Shown here piece by piece: positions 1 through 8,495 of a stretch of DNA of 64,000 nt. Positions within the stretch are counted from its first letter, which is position 1. The number at the start of each line of letters is the position of its first letter. The stretch comes from JAJYVT01 sp035534455 (GTDB lineage: Bacteria; Actinomycetota; Acidimicrobiia; Acidimicrobiales; RAAP-2). Location: the NCBI GenBank assembly GCA_035534455.1, contig DATLRV010000022.1, positions 1-64,000 on the forward strand. The letters are read 5' to 3'. The position numbers were made by a program, and so were the translations under genes. The notes beneath the pieces are model-generated. The model was not told where the DNA came from, searched no databases, and saw only the letters and a program-made list of their open reading frames with translations.

Positions 1-1
1 C

Positions 2-262
2 CGTTTCGCCATCAACCAGGCCTGGCTCGCCGTCGTGTGCATGGCCGGCGATCTGTTGGCGTGGACCAAGGGGCTGTGCCTCGAAGGCGACCTCGAGCGC
101 GCCGAGCCCAAGCGCCTGCGCTACACGCTGCTGCACACCGCGGGCGTCGTCGTGCGCTCGGCCAGGCGAACCACCTTGCGCCTCGCCGAGGGATGGCCGT
201 GGGCCGACCAGCTCGTCGCCGCCTTCGGGCGACTGCCGAGCTGGCAGATCGTCGTCACCTGA
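2..262 (+). CDS. IS1380-family transposase, C-terminal part (cut by window edge)
   Basis: The reading frame is open from the first bases of the window and ends at TGA 260-262, so only the last 86 residues are seen. They read like the end of IS1380-type DDE transposases: FAINQAWLAVVCMAGDLLAW, then the RLRYTLLHTAGVVV and RTTLRLAEGWPWADQL blocks, finishing with a short LPSWQIVVT tail. The catalytic residues lie upstream, outside the window, so activity cannot be judged. Family assignment rests on recall of the conserved C-terminal pattern. The terminal inverted repeat should lie between 263 and about 330, but its partner end is outside the window and I cannot define it. The insertion sits at the 3' side of the prepilin peptidase gene. 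Confidence 0.75.
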   Translation, partial: RFAINQAWLAVVCMAGDLLAWTKGLCLEGDLERAEPKRLRYTLLHTAGVVVRSARRTTLRLAEGWPWADQLVAAFGRLPSWQIVVT

Positions 263-472
263 CGCCCGAACGCGACTCTGTCGAGAATCACAATTCCCGA
301 GGCGTTTGTCGACCACGCCCATCGCGCGGTTCTCGGACGTGGCGAACGCCCCTGTTCGCGCGCAGCGCCGACATCAGCGACCACGTCGCGGTCGTCTCGC
401 CCGCCAGCGATGCGGACCGGTCGTCATCTGCCGCTCGCCGGGTTCCGACCAGGACTTACTGAACGGTCTCGG

Positions 473-1207
473 CTAGTAGGGGCGGACCACGATCGCCGAC
501 GCGAGCACTGCCAGGATCGACCCCGCAGCCAGCACCGCGAACGCGGCGCGCCCTCGGGCGGCCAGCCGGGCCGCCACGGTCGCCGCGACGATCCATCCCG
601 CGACGATCACGCCTCCCCACGCCCACAGCCATCCCGCCGAGAGCCCGAGCGCCGAGAGGATGGCGATCCGCGCCCAGCCGTCCTCGGCGCCCGGGCGGCC
701 GGCGACGAACGCGACGACCGCGACGAGCACCGCGCCGAGCGCCGCCCACGGGATCCGTCGGGCGTCCCCGACGGCGGCGGTGATCGGCAAGAGCGAGAGT
801 GCGGCGACCGAGGCGGCGACGACGAGCGCCACCGGGATCTGCAGGCCGTCCGCGTCGATGATCGACGCGGCGAGCGCGCACACGCACAGGAGGGCCACCG
901 AGGGCAGCGGCCAGACCGAGGCCAGGGCGGCCGCCGCCGCGGCGCAGAGAACGCCCGTGGCGAGCTCGACGACCGGGTAGCGCCACGAGATCGGGGCGCG
1001 GCAGTGCCTGCAGTGGCCGCGGAGCCATAACCAGGATGCCACGGGCACGAGGTCGACGAGCGTGAGCTGCGTCGCGCACGCCGGGCAGTGGGACGGCGGC
1101 TGCACCACCGACATCCGGCGGGGCAGCCGGTACGCGACGACGTTCAAGAAGGATCCCACGACGAGGCCCGCCACCCCGCTCGCGACGACGGTCAGGAGCT
1201 GCGACAC
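473..1207 (-). CDS. pilD: prepilin peptidase (A24 family, type IV leader peptidase)
   Basis: Membrane aspartyl protease that would cleave, and usually N-methylate, type IV prepilins. From GTG 1207 the protein has 244 residues. It shows the N-terminal membrane motif VVGSFLNVVAYRLPRR (16-31), the cytoplasmic zinc-type pairs C41-x2-C44 and C66-x2-C69, and the first catalytic region SIIDADGLQIP with D118/D120. The second family motif, normally GxGDxK/R, is poorly kept: the matching place reads GRPGAEDGWAR with D176 as the only candidate, so activity is less certain. Six to eight hydrophobic segments follow the usual plan. GTG 1222 is an equally possible start. It is divergent from pilB, which fits a pilus role. 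No pilin gene is visible in the window. Confidence 0.85.
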   Translation of the reverse strand: MSQLLTVVASGVAGLVVGSFLNVVAYRLPRRMSVVQPPSHCPACATQLTLVDLVPVASWLWLRGHCRHCRAPISWRYPVVELATGVLCAAAAAALASVWPLPSVALLCVCALAASIIDADGLQIPVALVVAASVAALSLLPITAAVGDARRIPWAALGAVLVAVVAFVAGRPGAEDGWARIAILSALGLSAGWLWAWGGVIVAGWIVAATVAARLAARGRAAFAVLAAGSILAVLASAIVVRPY

Positions 1208-1500
1208 CCCGCTGGACCCCACCGGGGCCGGACTGTAGTGCCGCGCCCGCTCGTTCCGGCGCACCCGTCGCTGCCGCGGAGGGACGGCGCTTCTGCGCCG
1301 TGATCGCTTGGACTTCCGCGGGCGCGGAAAGGGGGGTACGCTTGTGGTGGCACTTCGCGCCGCGGAGCGGCCGTGGGATGGGGAGAACAGGGGAGCGGCA
1401 CGGCACGCGTGGTAGTCCACGTGTGCGGGTGCTTCATCGTCTCTGGGCTTCGGGCCCTGTCCCTTCGGTCGCGCCGTTCGGCTGAGCCAGGGGACAGGGG
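1208..1500. other. divergent intergenic region between prepilin peptidase and pilB
   Basis: About 290 bp between two genes that point away from each other. It should hold promoters for both, but I see no clear TANNNT element at leaderless distance on either side. The pilB start is preceded by purine-rich GGGGACAGGGG. Short ORFs here have no family features. Confidence 0.4.
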
Positions 1501-4305
1501 ATGACAGGGGACGCCGGGGAGTCGGCAGAGGAGACCACGGAGCAGCTCGGATTCTGCTACGTCGACCTGTCGCGCACGGGCTTCGCCCAGGGCGCCGCCT
1601 CGCTCCTCCCCGAGGAGGTCGCACGGCGCGAGCGCGCCGTGCCGATCGAGCGGCGCGGGAACGTCACGGTGGTCGCGGTCCCGACGCCCGCCAACAAGCT
1701 GACCCTGGACGCGCTGCGTGCGGCGACGCGTGGCGAAGTGGTCGCGGTGGTCGCGCCGGCGGCGCAGGTCGCCGCGGCGTTGGTGCAGCTCTACGGCGAG
1801 GGTGCCCTGCGTCACGGGCGCCGGAGGTTCCAGCACTCCGGCTACCGGGACCGCACGGTGCACCGGAACGAGCCGGTCGAGGAGGCGCCACCGGGCCGCG
1901 TGCCGCTGAGCTCCTCGCCGTCGGCGCCGCCCGAGGTGGCTGCGCCGCCCGAGATGGCTGCGCCGCCCGAGATGGCTGCGCCGCCCGAGATGGCTGCGCC
2001 GCCCGAGATGGCTGCGCCGCCCGAGATGGCTGCGCCGCCCGAGATGGCTGCGCCGCCCGAGGTGGCTGCGCCGCCCGAGATGGCTGCGCCGCCCGAGATG
2101 GCTGCGCCGCCCGAGATGGCTGCGCCGCCCGAGATGGCTGCGCCGCCCGAGTGGGACCCGATCATCGAACGCAGCGCCGGTGCGCCACCCGCGGCACTGC
2201 CGGCTTCGGCCTCCGACGGCGAGGCCGCCGCGGCGCCCGCCGCGGCGTGCGCCCCCCCGTCCGCGCAGCCGCCGCCCCCCGTCGCACCGGCGCCGCCGAC
2301 GACCGCGGTGCCGCCCCCGACCGCGCCTGGGCCGGCGGCCGGCGAGGGGGCACCCCCTCCGGAGGTGCCCCTCTTCCAAGTCCCCTCCGCGTCGTTGCCC
2401 ACGACGACACCGACGTCGTCCCCATTTGCGCCGGTGACACCACTGGTGCCGGTTCCCCTGCCGGCACCGGCCCCCGTGCCCCTGCCGGCATCTTCGCCGT
2501 CTCCGCCGCCGACCGGTTCAGGCTCCCCGAGCGGCGGGGCGGTGGACGCGGCCGGCCCGCCTGGCGACGCACATCCGAGCGTCGCCAGCGGGCCGGTCGG
2601 CGCCCCGGTTGCCGACCCCGACTGGCCAGCGCTCGCTCGTGCCCTTGTCGCGAGCGGCAGGGTCTCCCTCGAAGACATGGCGAGGGCCGTCCGCGACCAT
2701 GCGAAGCTCGGGGAGTCGCTGGCGAACTACCTGCAGAGGGAACGGCTGGTCGCCGAAGAAGAGGTCGTCCAGTTCATGGCGCGCGAGATCGGCCTCCCGT
2801 TCGTCGATCTCACCACGATTGCGACCGACCCGGCCGCAGCGGCGCTCGTGCCCGTCGCGGTCACGCGCCGGCACATGGTCGTGCCCGTCGGCTTCGACCA
2901 AGGGGTGCCGGTCATCGCCATGGCCGACCCGACCAACGTTTTCGCTCTCGACGATCTCCGCAGCCTCCTCGGGCGGAACTTCCGCACCGTCGTGGCCACG
3001 CGGGCGCACATCGAGGTCTACCTCCACCGGCTCCAGGAGCCCAACAGCGACGTCCGGGCGGCCGCGCAGCACGCCGCCGGCCGAGCCACGCCGGATGCGA
3101 GCGGATTGGAGCTCGAGAGCCTGCAGTCGGTCGTCGAGGACGCGCCCATCGTCCGGTACGTGAACCTCCTGATCCTCCAGGCGCTCAACGAGCGCGCGTC
3201 GGACATCCACATCGAGCCGACACCAAAGCGGCTCCGGATCCGCTTCCGGATCGACGGCGTGATGCACGACACGAGCTCGGCGTCCCCGGCCATCCACTCC
3301 GCCGTGATCAGCCGGTTGAAGGTGCTGGGGGAGATGGACATCACCGAGCACCGGACTCCCCAGGAGGGTCGTGTCTCGCTCGCGGTCCGCGACCGCAACA
3401 TCGACCTGCGACTCGCCATCCTCCCCTCCCTGTACGGCGAGTCGTGCGTCATGCGGCTCCTCGACAAGTCGGCGAGCATCCGCCGCCTATCGGAGCTCGG
3501 GTTCTTCCCGGACACCCTGGACCGGTACGCACGCGCGTACAACCAGCCCTACGGCGTCATCCTCGTGACCGGGCCGACCGGCGCCGGGAAGACGACGACC
3601 TTGTACGCCACTCTCCAGGAGGTCATGTCGGCGGAGAAATCGGTCGTGACCGTCGAGGACCCCGTCGAGTACCAGATCCCGGGCATCACGCAGGTGCAGA
3701 TCAACTCGAAGGCCGGCATGCACTTCTCGACGGCCCTGCGGTCCATCCTCCGTGCCGACCCCGACATCATCCTCGTCGGCGAGATCCGCGACATCGAGAC
3801 CGCGTCCATCACGATGGAGGCGGCCCTGTCCGGCCACCTCGTGCTCTCGACGCTGCACACGAACACCGCGGCCAGCACGCCCCTCCGCCTCACCGAGATG
3901 GGGATCGAGCCGTTCCTCGTCACGTCCGCAGTGAGCGGCGTTCTCACGCAGCGCCTCGCGCGGGTGCTCTGTGACAAGTGCAAGACCCCCTACGACGCGT
4001 CGCTCGCAGACTTCACCGCCGCCGGCTACGCCGAGCAGGACCTCGCGGGGCTCGACGTCGGACGCCTGTACCGGGCGAACGGATGCCGGACGTGCGGGAA
4101 CACCGGCTACTACGGCCGGATGCTCCTGGGCGAGGTGATGGTCCTCACCGAGGAGATCCAGCGGATGGTCATCGAGCAGCGCTCCATCCTCGCGATGGAG
4201 CGCCAGGCGGTCGAGCTCGGAATGCGGACGCTGCGCCAGGACGGCCTCCGCAAGGCGATCACCGGCTTCACGACCCTGGAGGAAGTCCTGAGGGTTGTCG
4301 CATGA
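1501..4305 (+). CDS. pilB: type IV pilus extension ATPase PilB, with two MshEN domains
   Basis: Hexameric secretion-superfamily ATPase expected to drive pilus extension from the cytoplasmic face. The protein has 934 residues, against about 560-570 in classical PilB. Order: a first MshEN/T2SSE-N domain (about 15-110), a long Pro/Ala linker (about 130-375) holding an 18-bp tandem repeat, a second MshEN domain (about 377-510, LGESLANYLQRERLV and PVIAMADPTN), then the ATPase core. Walker A is GPTGAGKTTT (691-700), the Walker B region ADPDIILVGEIRD (752-764), and the zinc ligands are C824, C827, C862 and C865. ATG 1501 follows GGGGACAGGGG. The stop overlaps pilT (ATGA). MshEN domains bind cyclic-di-GMP in related ATPases; whether these do is inference. 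Confidence 0.93.
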   Translation: MTGDAGESAEETTEQLGFCYVDLSRTGFAQGAASLLPEEVARRERAVPIERRGNVTVVAVPTPANKLTLDALRAATRGEVVAVVAPAAQVAAALVQLYGEGALRHGRRRFQHSGYRDRTVHRNEPVEEAPPGRVPLSSSPSAPPEVAAPPEMAAPPEMAAPPEMAAPPEMAAPPEMAAPPEMAAPPEVAAPPEMAAPPEMAAPPEMAAPPEMAAPPEWDPIIERSAGAPPAALPASASDGEAAAAPAAACAPPSAQPPPPVAPAPPTTAVPPPTAPGPAAGEGAPPPEVPLFQVPSASLPTTTPTSSPFAPVTPLVPVPLPAPAPVPLPASSPSPPPTGSGSPSGGAVDAAGPPGDAHPSVASGPVGAPVADPDWPALARALVASGRVSLEDMARAVRDHAKLGESLANYLQRERLVAEEEVVQFMAREIGLPFVDLTTIATDPAAAALVPVAVTRRHMVVPVGFDQGVPVIAMADPTNVFALDDLRSLLGRNFRTVVATRAHIEVYLHRLQEPNSDVRAAAQHAAGRATPDASGLELESLQSVVEDAPIVRYVNLLILQALNERASDIHIEPTPKRLRIRFRIDGVMHDTSSASPAIHSAVISRLKVLGEMDITEHRTPQEGRVSLAVRDRNIDLRLAILPSLYGESCVMRLLDKSASIRRLSELGFFPDTLDRYARAYNQPYGVILVTGPTGAGKTTTLYATLQEVMSAEKSVVTVEDPVEYQIPGITQVQINSKAGMHFSTALRSILRADPDIILVGEIRDIETASITMEAALSGHLVLSTLHTNTAASTPLRLTEMGIEPFLVTSAVSGVLTQRLARVLCDKCKTPYDASLADFTAAGYAEQDLAGLDVGRLYRANGCRTCGNTGYYGRMLLGEVMVLTEEIQRMVIEQRSILAMERQAVELGMRTLRQDGLRKAITGFTTLEEVLRVVA
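1924..2151 (+). repeat. 18-bp in-frame tandem repeat (AAPPEM/V) in pilB
   Basis: Thirteen consecutive copies of an 18-bp unit encoding A-A-P-P-E-M, with V instead of M in copies 1 and 8, and W after the last. The unit GCTGCGCCGCCCGAGATG is almost identical at the DNA level, which suggests recent expansion and probable length variation between strains. It sits in the linker between the two MshEN domains. The repeat also keeps the opposite strand open, which creates false ORFs. Confidence 0.97.
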
Positions 4306-5432
4306 CCGATCTCGTCACCGTCGAGGACGGCGCCACCGTCGCGACGTTCGCCGGAGGCTCCCAGCTGCCGCTGCACATCGACGACCTCCTCCGCTACGCG
4401 GTGCGGACCGGCGCGTCGGACCTTCACCTGACGGCGTCGATGCCGCCGACCTTCCGGCTCCACGGCGCGCTGCGCCCGCTGGACGAGGTGGGCAGGATCG
4501 ACAACGAGATGCTGCGTGAGCTCATCTTCGGCATCCTCACCCAGTCCCAACGCGAGCAGTTCGAGGCAGAGCACGAACTGGACACGTCGCACGAGATCGC
4601 GGGCGTCGGCCGGTTCCGCGTGAACGTGTGCCTGCAGCGCGGGACGGTGGCCGTCGCCCTGCGGCCCATCCCCAACCAGGTCCCCGCCCTCGAGACGCTC
4701 GGTCTCCCCGACTCGGTCACCGGCTTCGCGCACCTGCGCCGTGGCCTCGTGCTCGTCACCGGGCCGACCGGGTCGGGGAAGTCGACGACGCTCGCCGCCC
4801 TCATCGACGTCATCAACCGCACTCGTCCGCTGCACGTGGTGACCGTCGAGGATCCCATCGAGTTCATCCACGACCACAAGCGCGCGATCGTCACGCAGCG
4901 CGAGGTGGGTCCGGACACGAGGTCCTTCGCGGAGGCCCTGCGCCGTGCTCTGCGCCAGGACCCCGACGTCATCCTCGTCGGCGAGATGCGCGACCTCGAG
5001 ACCATCGCCACCGCGCTGACGGCGGCGGAGACCGGCCACCTGGTGCTCGCGACCCTCCACACCCAGGACGCCCCGTCGACGATCGACCGTGTCATCGACG
5101 TCTTCCCGCCGAATCAGCAGGAGCAGATCCGTATCCAGCTGGCCTCGTCGCTCGCAGGAGTCGTCACCCAGCAGCTGGTACCGACCGAGGATGGCCAGGG
5201 ACGATGCGTCGGTGCCGAGGTGCTGGTGTGCACGCCCGCCGTGCAGAACCTCATCCGGGCCGCGAAGACGCATCAGATCTACTCCCTCATGCAAACGGGT
5301 GCGCAGTTCGGCATGCAGACGATGGACCAGTGCCTGGCGCAACTCGTGCGCGACCGGAAGGTGAGCGAGGGCGTCGCTGTCGACCGTTGCCGGAGTGCGG
5401 ACGACTTCCGCAACCACCTGATCGGGGGGTGA
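4302..5432 (+). CDS. pilT: twitching-motility retraction ATPase PilT
   Basis: Retraction motor of the type IV pilus, 376 residues from ATG 4302, which overlaps the pilB stop in ATGA. It has the short PilT N-terminal domain (LLRYAVRTGASDLHLTA), Walker A GPTGSGKSTT (154-163), the Asp-box/Walker B segment DPDVILVGEMRD (220-231), and the PilT-type C-terminal elements VQNLIRAAKTHQI and GMQTMDQ. It has no zinc-finger cysteines, unlike PilB, which separates retraction from extension ATPases. An upstream in-frame extension exists but lies inside pilB and is rejected. The order pilB-pilT-pilC with no gaps indicates one operon. Confidence 0.95.
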   Translation: MTDLVTVEDGATVATFAGGSQLPLHIDDLLRYAVRTGASDLHLTASMPPTFRLHGALRPLDEVGRIDNEMLRELIFGILTQSQREQFEAEHELDTSHEIAGVGRFRVNVCLQRGTVAVALRPIPNQVPALETLGLPDSVTGFAHLRRGLVLVTGPTGSGKSTTLAALIDVINRTRPLHVVTVEDPIEFIHDHKRAIVTQREVGPDTRSFAEALRRALRQDPDVILVGEMRDLETIATALTAAETGHLVLATLHTQDAPSTIDRVIDVFPPNQQEQIRIQLASSLAGVVTQQLVPTEDGQGRCVGAEVLVCTPAVQNLIRAAKTHQIYSLMQTGAQFGMQTMDQCLAQLVRDRKVSEGVAVDRCRSADDFRNHLIGG

Positions 5433-5433
5433 G

Positions 5434-6654
5434 ATGGCAACGTCCTTCGACTACAAGGTCCGTGACCGGAGCGGGAACCTGATCGAGGGATCACTCGACG
5501 GCGACAACCTCGGCCTCGTGGTGACCCGGCTCCGATCGATGGGGTACCTGCCGGTCTCGGTCACGCCCGTGAGCGCGGGTTTCCGAACCGAATTCGTCAT
5601 CCCGGGCGTGACCGACCGGATCAAGGGCAAGGACGTTGCGATCTTCACGCGCCAGTTCGCCACCATGGTGGACTCCGGCCTCTCCATCAGCAGAGCCTTG
5701 TCCGTGCTCTCCGCACAGATCGCGAACAAGCACTTCGCCAAGGTGATCCGCGAGGTGCGCGACAGCGTCGAGGCGGGCCGCTCGCTGTCCGAGGCGCTCT
5801 CCGAGCACCCGAAGCTCTTCGACGAGCTGTACGTCTCCATGGTACGGGCGGGCGAGCTCGGCGGCTCGATCGACGTCGTGCTGAAGACGGTCGCCACACA
5901 GCTGGAGAAGCAGGTCGCGCTCGCCCGCAAGATCCGCGGGGCGATGGCGTACCCCGTCGTGGTCGTGAGCGTCATCTCGCTCTTGTTCATCGCGATGATG
6001 GTGCTGATCGTCCCGGTCTTCAAGCACCTCTTCCAGTCGCTCACAGCCCCGCTGCCCGTTCCGACCAAGATCGTCATCGCGATCTCCAACACGCTTGCCA
6101 GCTGGCACATCGGGGTCGTGGTCGCCGTCCTCGTCCTCGCCGTGATCGGTGTGCGGCGCTGGATCGCCACGGAGGAGGGACGCGAGAAGTGGGACGGATG
6201 GAAGCTCCGGCCGCCGATCTTCGGCCCGCTCGCGCACAAGGCGGCGCTGGCGCGTTTCTCCTTCACCCTGTCCTCGCTCATCTCGTCGGGCGTGCCGGTC
6301 CTCGAAGCTCTCGACATCGTCGGGCGCGCGACGGGCAACGCCGTCATGGCCAAGGCGACGACGGAGATCAAGCGCGCGGTGCGCGAGGGCCGGTCCTTCG
6401 CCGACCCCATGCGGACCAACCCGGTCTTTCCCCAGCTCGTCGTCCAGATGGTGGAGGTGGGGGAGCAGACCGGCGCGCTCGACGACATGCTCGGCAAGGC
6501 CGCGGCTTATTACCAGGGTGAAGTGGACCAGACCGTCGACAACCTCTCGTCGATCCTCGAGCCGCTCCTCGTGGTGGTGATGGGCGGCGTCGTCGGCACC
6601 GTTATCATCAGCCTCTATCTGCCGATGCTGACGTACATCAAGTACGTGCACTGA
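5434..6654 (+). CDS. pilC: type IV pilus inner-membrane platform protein PilC
   Basis: Integral membrane platform on which the PilB and PilT motors act. The protein has 406 residues, the usual PilC/GspF length. It starts with the typical FDYKVRDRSGNLIEG and carries two T2SSF repeats: IFTRQFATMVDSGLSISRAL near residue 70 and ARFSFTLSSLISSGVPVLEA near 275. Hydrophobic segments are at about 168-200, 225-245 and 372-403. Only one base separates its ATG from the pilT stop. The operon appears to end here: about 150 bp without a gene follow. No pilin, PilM/N/O or secretin gene is present in the window; a secretin is not expected if there is no outer membrane. Confidence 0.95.
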   Translation: MATSFDYKVRDRSGNLIEGSLDGDNLGLVVTRLRSMGYLPVSVTPVSAGFRTEFVIPGVTDRIKGKDVAIFTRQFATMVDSGLSISRALSVLSAQIANKHFAKVIREVRDSVEAGRSLSEALSEHPKLFDELYVSMVRAGELGGSIDVVLKTVATQLEKQVALARKIRGAMAYPVVVVSVISLLFIAMMVLIVPVFKHLFQSLTAPLPVPTKIVIAISNTLASWHIGVVVAVLVLAVIGVRRWIATEEGREKWDGWKLRPPIFGPLAHKAALARFSFTLSSLISSGVPVLEALDIVGRATGNAVMAKATTEIKRAVREGRSFADPMRTNPVFPQLVVQMVEVGEQTGALDDMLGKAAAYYQGEVDQTVDNLSSILEPLLVVVMGGVVGTVIISLYLPMLTYIKYVH

Positions 6655-6804
6655 TCCGCCGGCGCCCGGGCGCCGCCGTATGCTGACGCCACCCCGACCC
6701 ATCCCCACCCCGCGCGGCGCTGCCGCCCAGACGACGCGGGAGCATCGACGCCGACCGACGCAGTAGCGGAGGAACCCCGCCGCGAAGAGGTTGCCACGCC
6801 TGAG

Positions 6805-7959
6805 GTGGCCGCCCGCAGCGACGCGCACCCCGCCCCGACCGCCACCCCCCTTCTCCCGCGACGCATCTTGGCGGCCTGGCGGCGGTGGTGGCCGCTCATC
6901 CGGTGGGTCGGCGGGCTCGCGATCCTCGCACTGAGCATCGAGGTCCTCTCTTCGCACACCGGAGAGCTGTCGGGCATCGGCACCGTCTTCGCCCACCTTC
7001 GTTGGTGGTGGCTCTTGCCGGCCCTCGTCGCCGAAGCGGCGTCGGAGCTCTCCTTCGTCGCCGTGCAGACACGGCTGCTCCGCGCGGGCGGGCTGCACCC
7101 GCCGCTCACCCCCCTGGCGGGCATGACGCTGGCCTCCCAGGCGATGACCAACTCGGTGCCGGGGGGTCCCGCCGTCGCGGCCGTCTACGGCTTCCGCTGG
7201 TATCGGCGCCTCGGGGCGGACGACACGCTCGCAACCTGGGCGCTCGTCGGGACGACCGTCTTCGCCGCGCTCTCACTGGCGATCTTGGCGGGAGTCGGGC
7301 TCGTGCTGGCGACCGAGCAGGGTGCGACCCTCGACCTCGTGCCGGCGGTGCTGGGCGTGCTCGCGGTGACGCTCGCACTGGGGGTGCTCTTCGTCTACGA
7401 GCGGCCCCTCGAAGTCGTCGCCCGGTGGGCGCTCGGCGCGTCGAAGCGCCTCGTCCGACGTCCGCGCGGTGACCACGAGAGCCACGTGATGGGGCTCTTG
7501 GACCGGTTGTCGCGCGTACGGCTCACGACGCGCGATGCCGGCGAGATCGTCGCGTGGGGGTTCTTGAACTGGCTCTTCGACTGCACCTGCTTCGGGTTCG
7601 CCTTCCTCGCGGTCGGGTCGTCGGTACCCTGGAAGGGGCTGCTCCTCGCGTACGGCGCCGGCCAGCTCGCGGCGAACCTCCCCGTCACGCCGGGCGGCCT
7701 CGGCACCGTCGAGGGGAGCATCACGATCGCCCTCTCCTATTTCGGCGGCGGCACCGCCGCCGACATCGCGGCCGTGCTCGTCTACCGGCTGCTCAGCTTC
7801 TGGCTGGTGTTGCTGGTCGGGTGGGGTTCTTGGAGCGGCCTCGCGTTCGGCGTGCGGCGCGGTCGGTGGACGCGGCGCGCGCTCCACGCACCAGTCGAAC
7901 CCGGTGTGCTGACCAGCCCGTCCCAGGCTGCCGACGCTGCCGCGGAGCGAGAGCAGTGA
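6805..7959 (+). CDS. YbhN/UPF0104-type integral membrane protein (LPG synthase-TM / flippase-like)
   Basis: A 384-residue polytopic protein with about eight hydrophobic segments. It matches the UPF0104/YbhN (lysylphosphatidylglycerol synthase transmembrane) family. Diagnostic blocks are SQAMTNSVPGGPAVAAVYGFRWYRR (about 112-136) and GAGQLAANLPVTPGGLGTVEGS (about 287-308), the conserved NLP-T-PGGLG motif. Members are thought to move or modify lipids, and no cytosolic aminoacyl-transferase domain is attached. The exact substrate cannot be read from sequence. The start is GTG 6805; the first 20 residues are low complexity, so a later start is possible. The stop overlaps the next start in GTGA. 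Confidence 0.8.
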   Translation: MAARSDAHPAPTATPLLPRRILAAWRRWWPLIRWVGGLAILALSIEVLSSHTGELSGIGTVFAHLRWWWLLPALVAEAASELSFVAVQTRLLRAGGLHPPLTPLAGMTLASQAMTNSVPGGPAVAAVYGFRWYRRLGADDTLATWALVGTTVFAALSLAILAGVGLVLATEQGATLDLVPAVLGVLAVTLALGVLFVYERPLEVVARWALGASKRLVRRPRGDHESHVMGLLDRLSRVRLTTRDAGEIVAWGFLNWLFDCTCFGFAFLAVGSSVPWKGLLLAYGAGQLAANLPVTPGGLGTVEGSITIALSYFGGGTAADIAAVLVYRLLSFWLVLLVGWGSWSGLAFGVRRGRWTRRALHAPVEPGVLTSPSQAADAAAEREQ

Positions 7960-8447
7960 CCGGGGTGCTCGCGGTCATGCCCGAGCACCGGTCGACGCGG
8001 CGTCCTGTGCGCCGGAGGCGACCTCGAAGGGTGCGAATGTCGTTCGGGTGTGCCGCGCTCGTGATCGGCGCACTCGGGATCGGCGGCTGCGCCGCGGCGC
8101 GAAACGAGCTCGGCACCGCATCGAGCAGCTGCTACGTCGACCTCGCGCGGGCGTCCCACGCCGTGCACCACCATGGACATCTCCAAGGCGTCCGACTCGT
8201 GCCCGTCGCGTGGCTCCGCCCGCATGCGCCCTTGCTCTTCGACGCGGCGACGACCCATGGCAGGCGGCCCGGTCAGGTCTGTCTCGTCGCGTTCGGAGGA
8301 CGGTTCCGCGCCGGGGGCGTCGAGCACCCGGTCGGCCACTCCAGCGGGAACCTCGCCGTCGTCGAGGTGGCGTACCCGGGTCGGACCCTGCTTGCCACGC
8401 TGCTCGTCACACGTCCGCCGCTCCCCTTCGGCCACTTCCACGTCTGA
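7956..8447 (+). CDS. small putative lipoprotein, unknown function
   Basis: A 163-residue protein from GTG 7956, overlapping the previous stop. An arginine-rich stretch (RRPVRRRRPRRVR) leads into a hydrophobic signal and a lipobox-like LGIGGC at about residue 40-45, so it is probably exported and lipid-anchored. The mature part has no motif I recognise; it ends in TLLVTRPPLPFGHFHV. ATG 8037, directly before the hydrophobic stretch, is an alternative start giving a 136-residue lipoprotein. Coupling to the flippase-like gene suggests an envelope role, which is inference only. It converges with the CtaG-like gene. Confidence 0.6.
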   Translation: MTGVLAVMPEHRSTRRPVRRRRPRRVRMSFGCAALVIGALGIGGCAAARNELGTASSSCYVDLARASHAVHHHGHLQGVRLVPVAWLRPHAPLLFDAATTHGRRPGQVCLVAFGGRFRAGGVEHPVGHSSGNLAVVEVAYPGRTLLATLLVTRPPLPFGHFHV

Positions 8448-8495
8448 GGGCGCGCAGCTCAGCCTGCCCGGCCGACGCCGCGCCCGGCGCGACGG

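Noticed and set aside
1842..2678. Minus-strand ORF with a GGAAISGGAAIS repeat opposite pilB
   Set aside because: It is created by the 18-bp repeat read backwards; pilB motifs continue on both sides in the plus frame.
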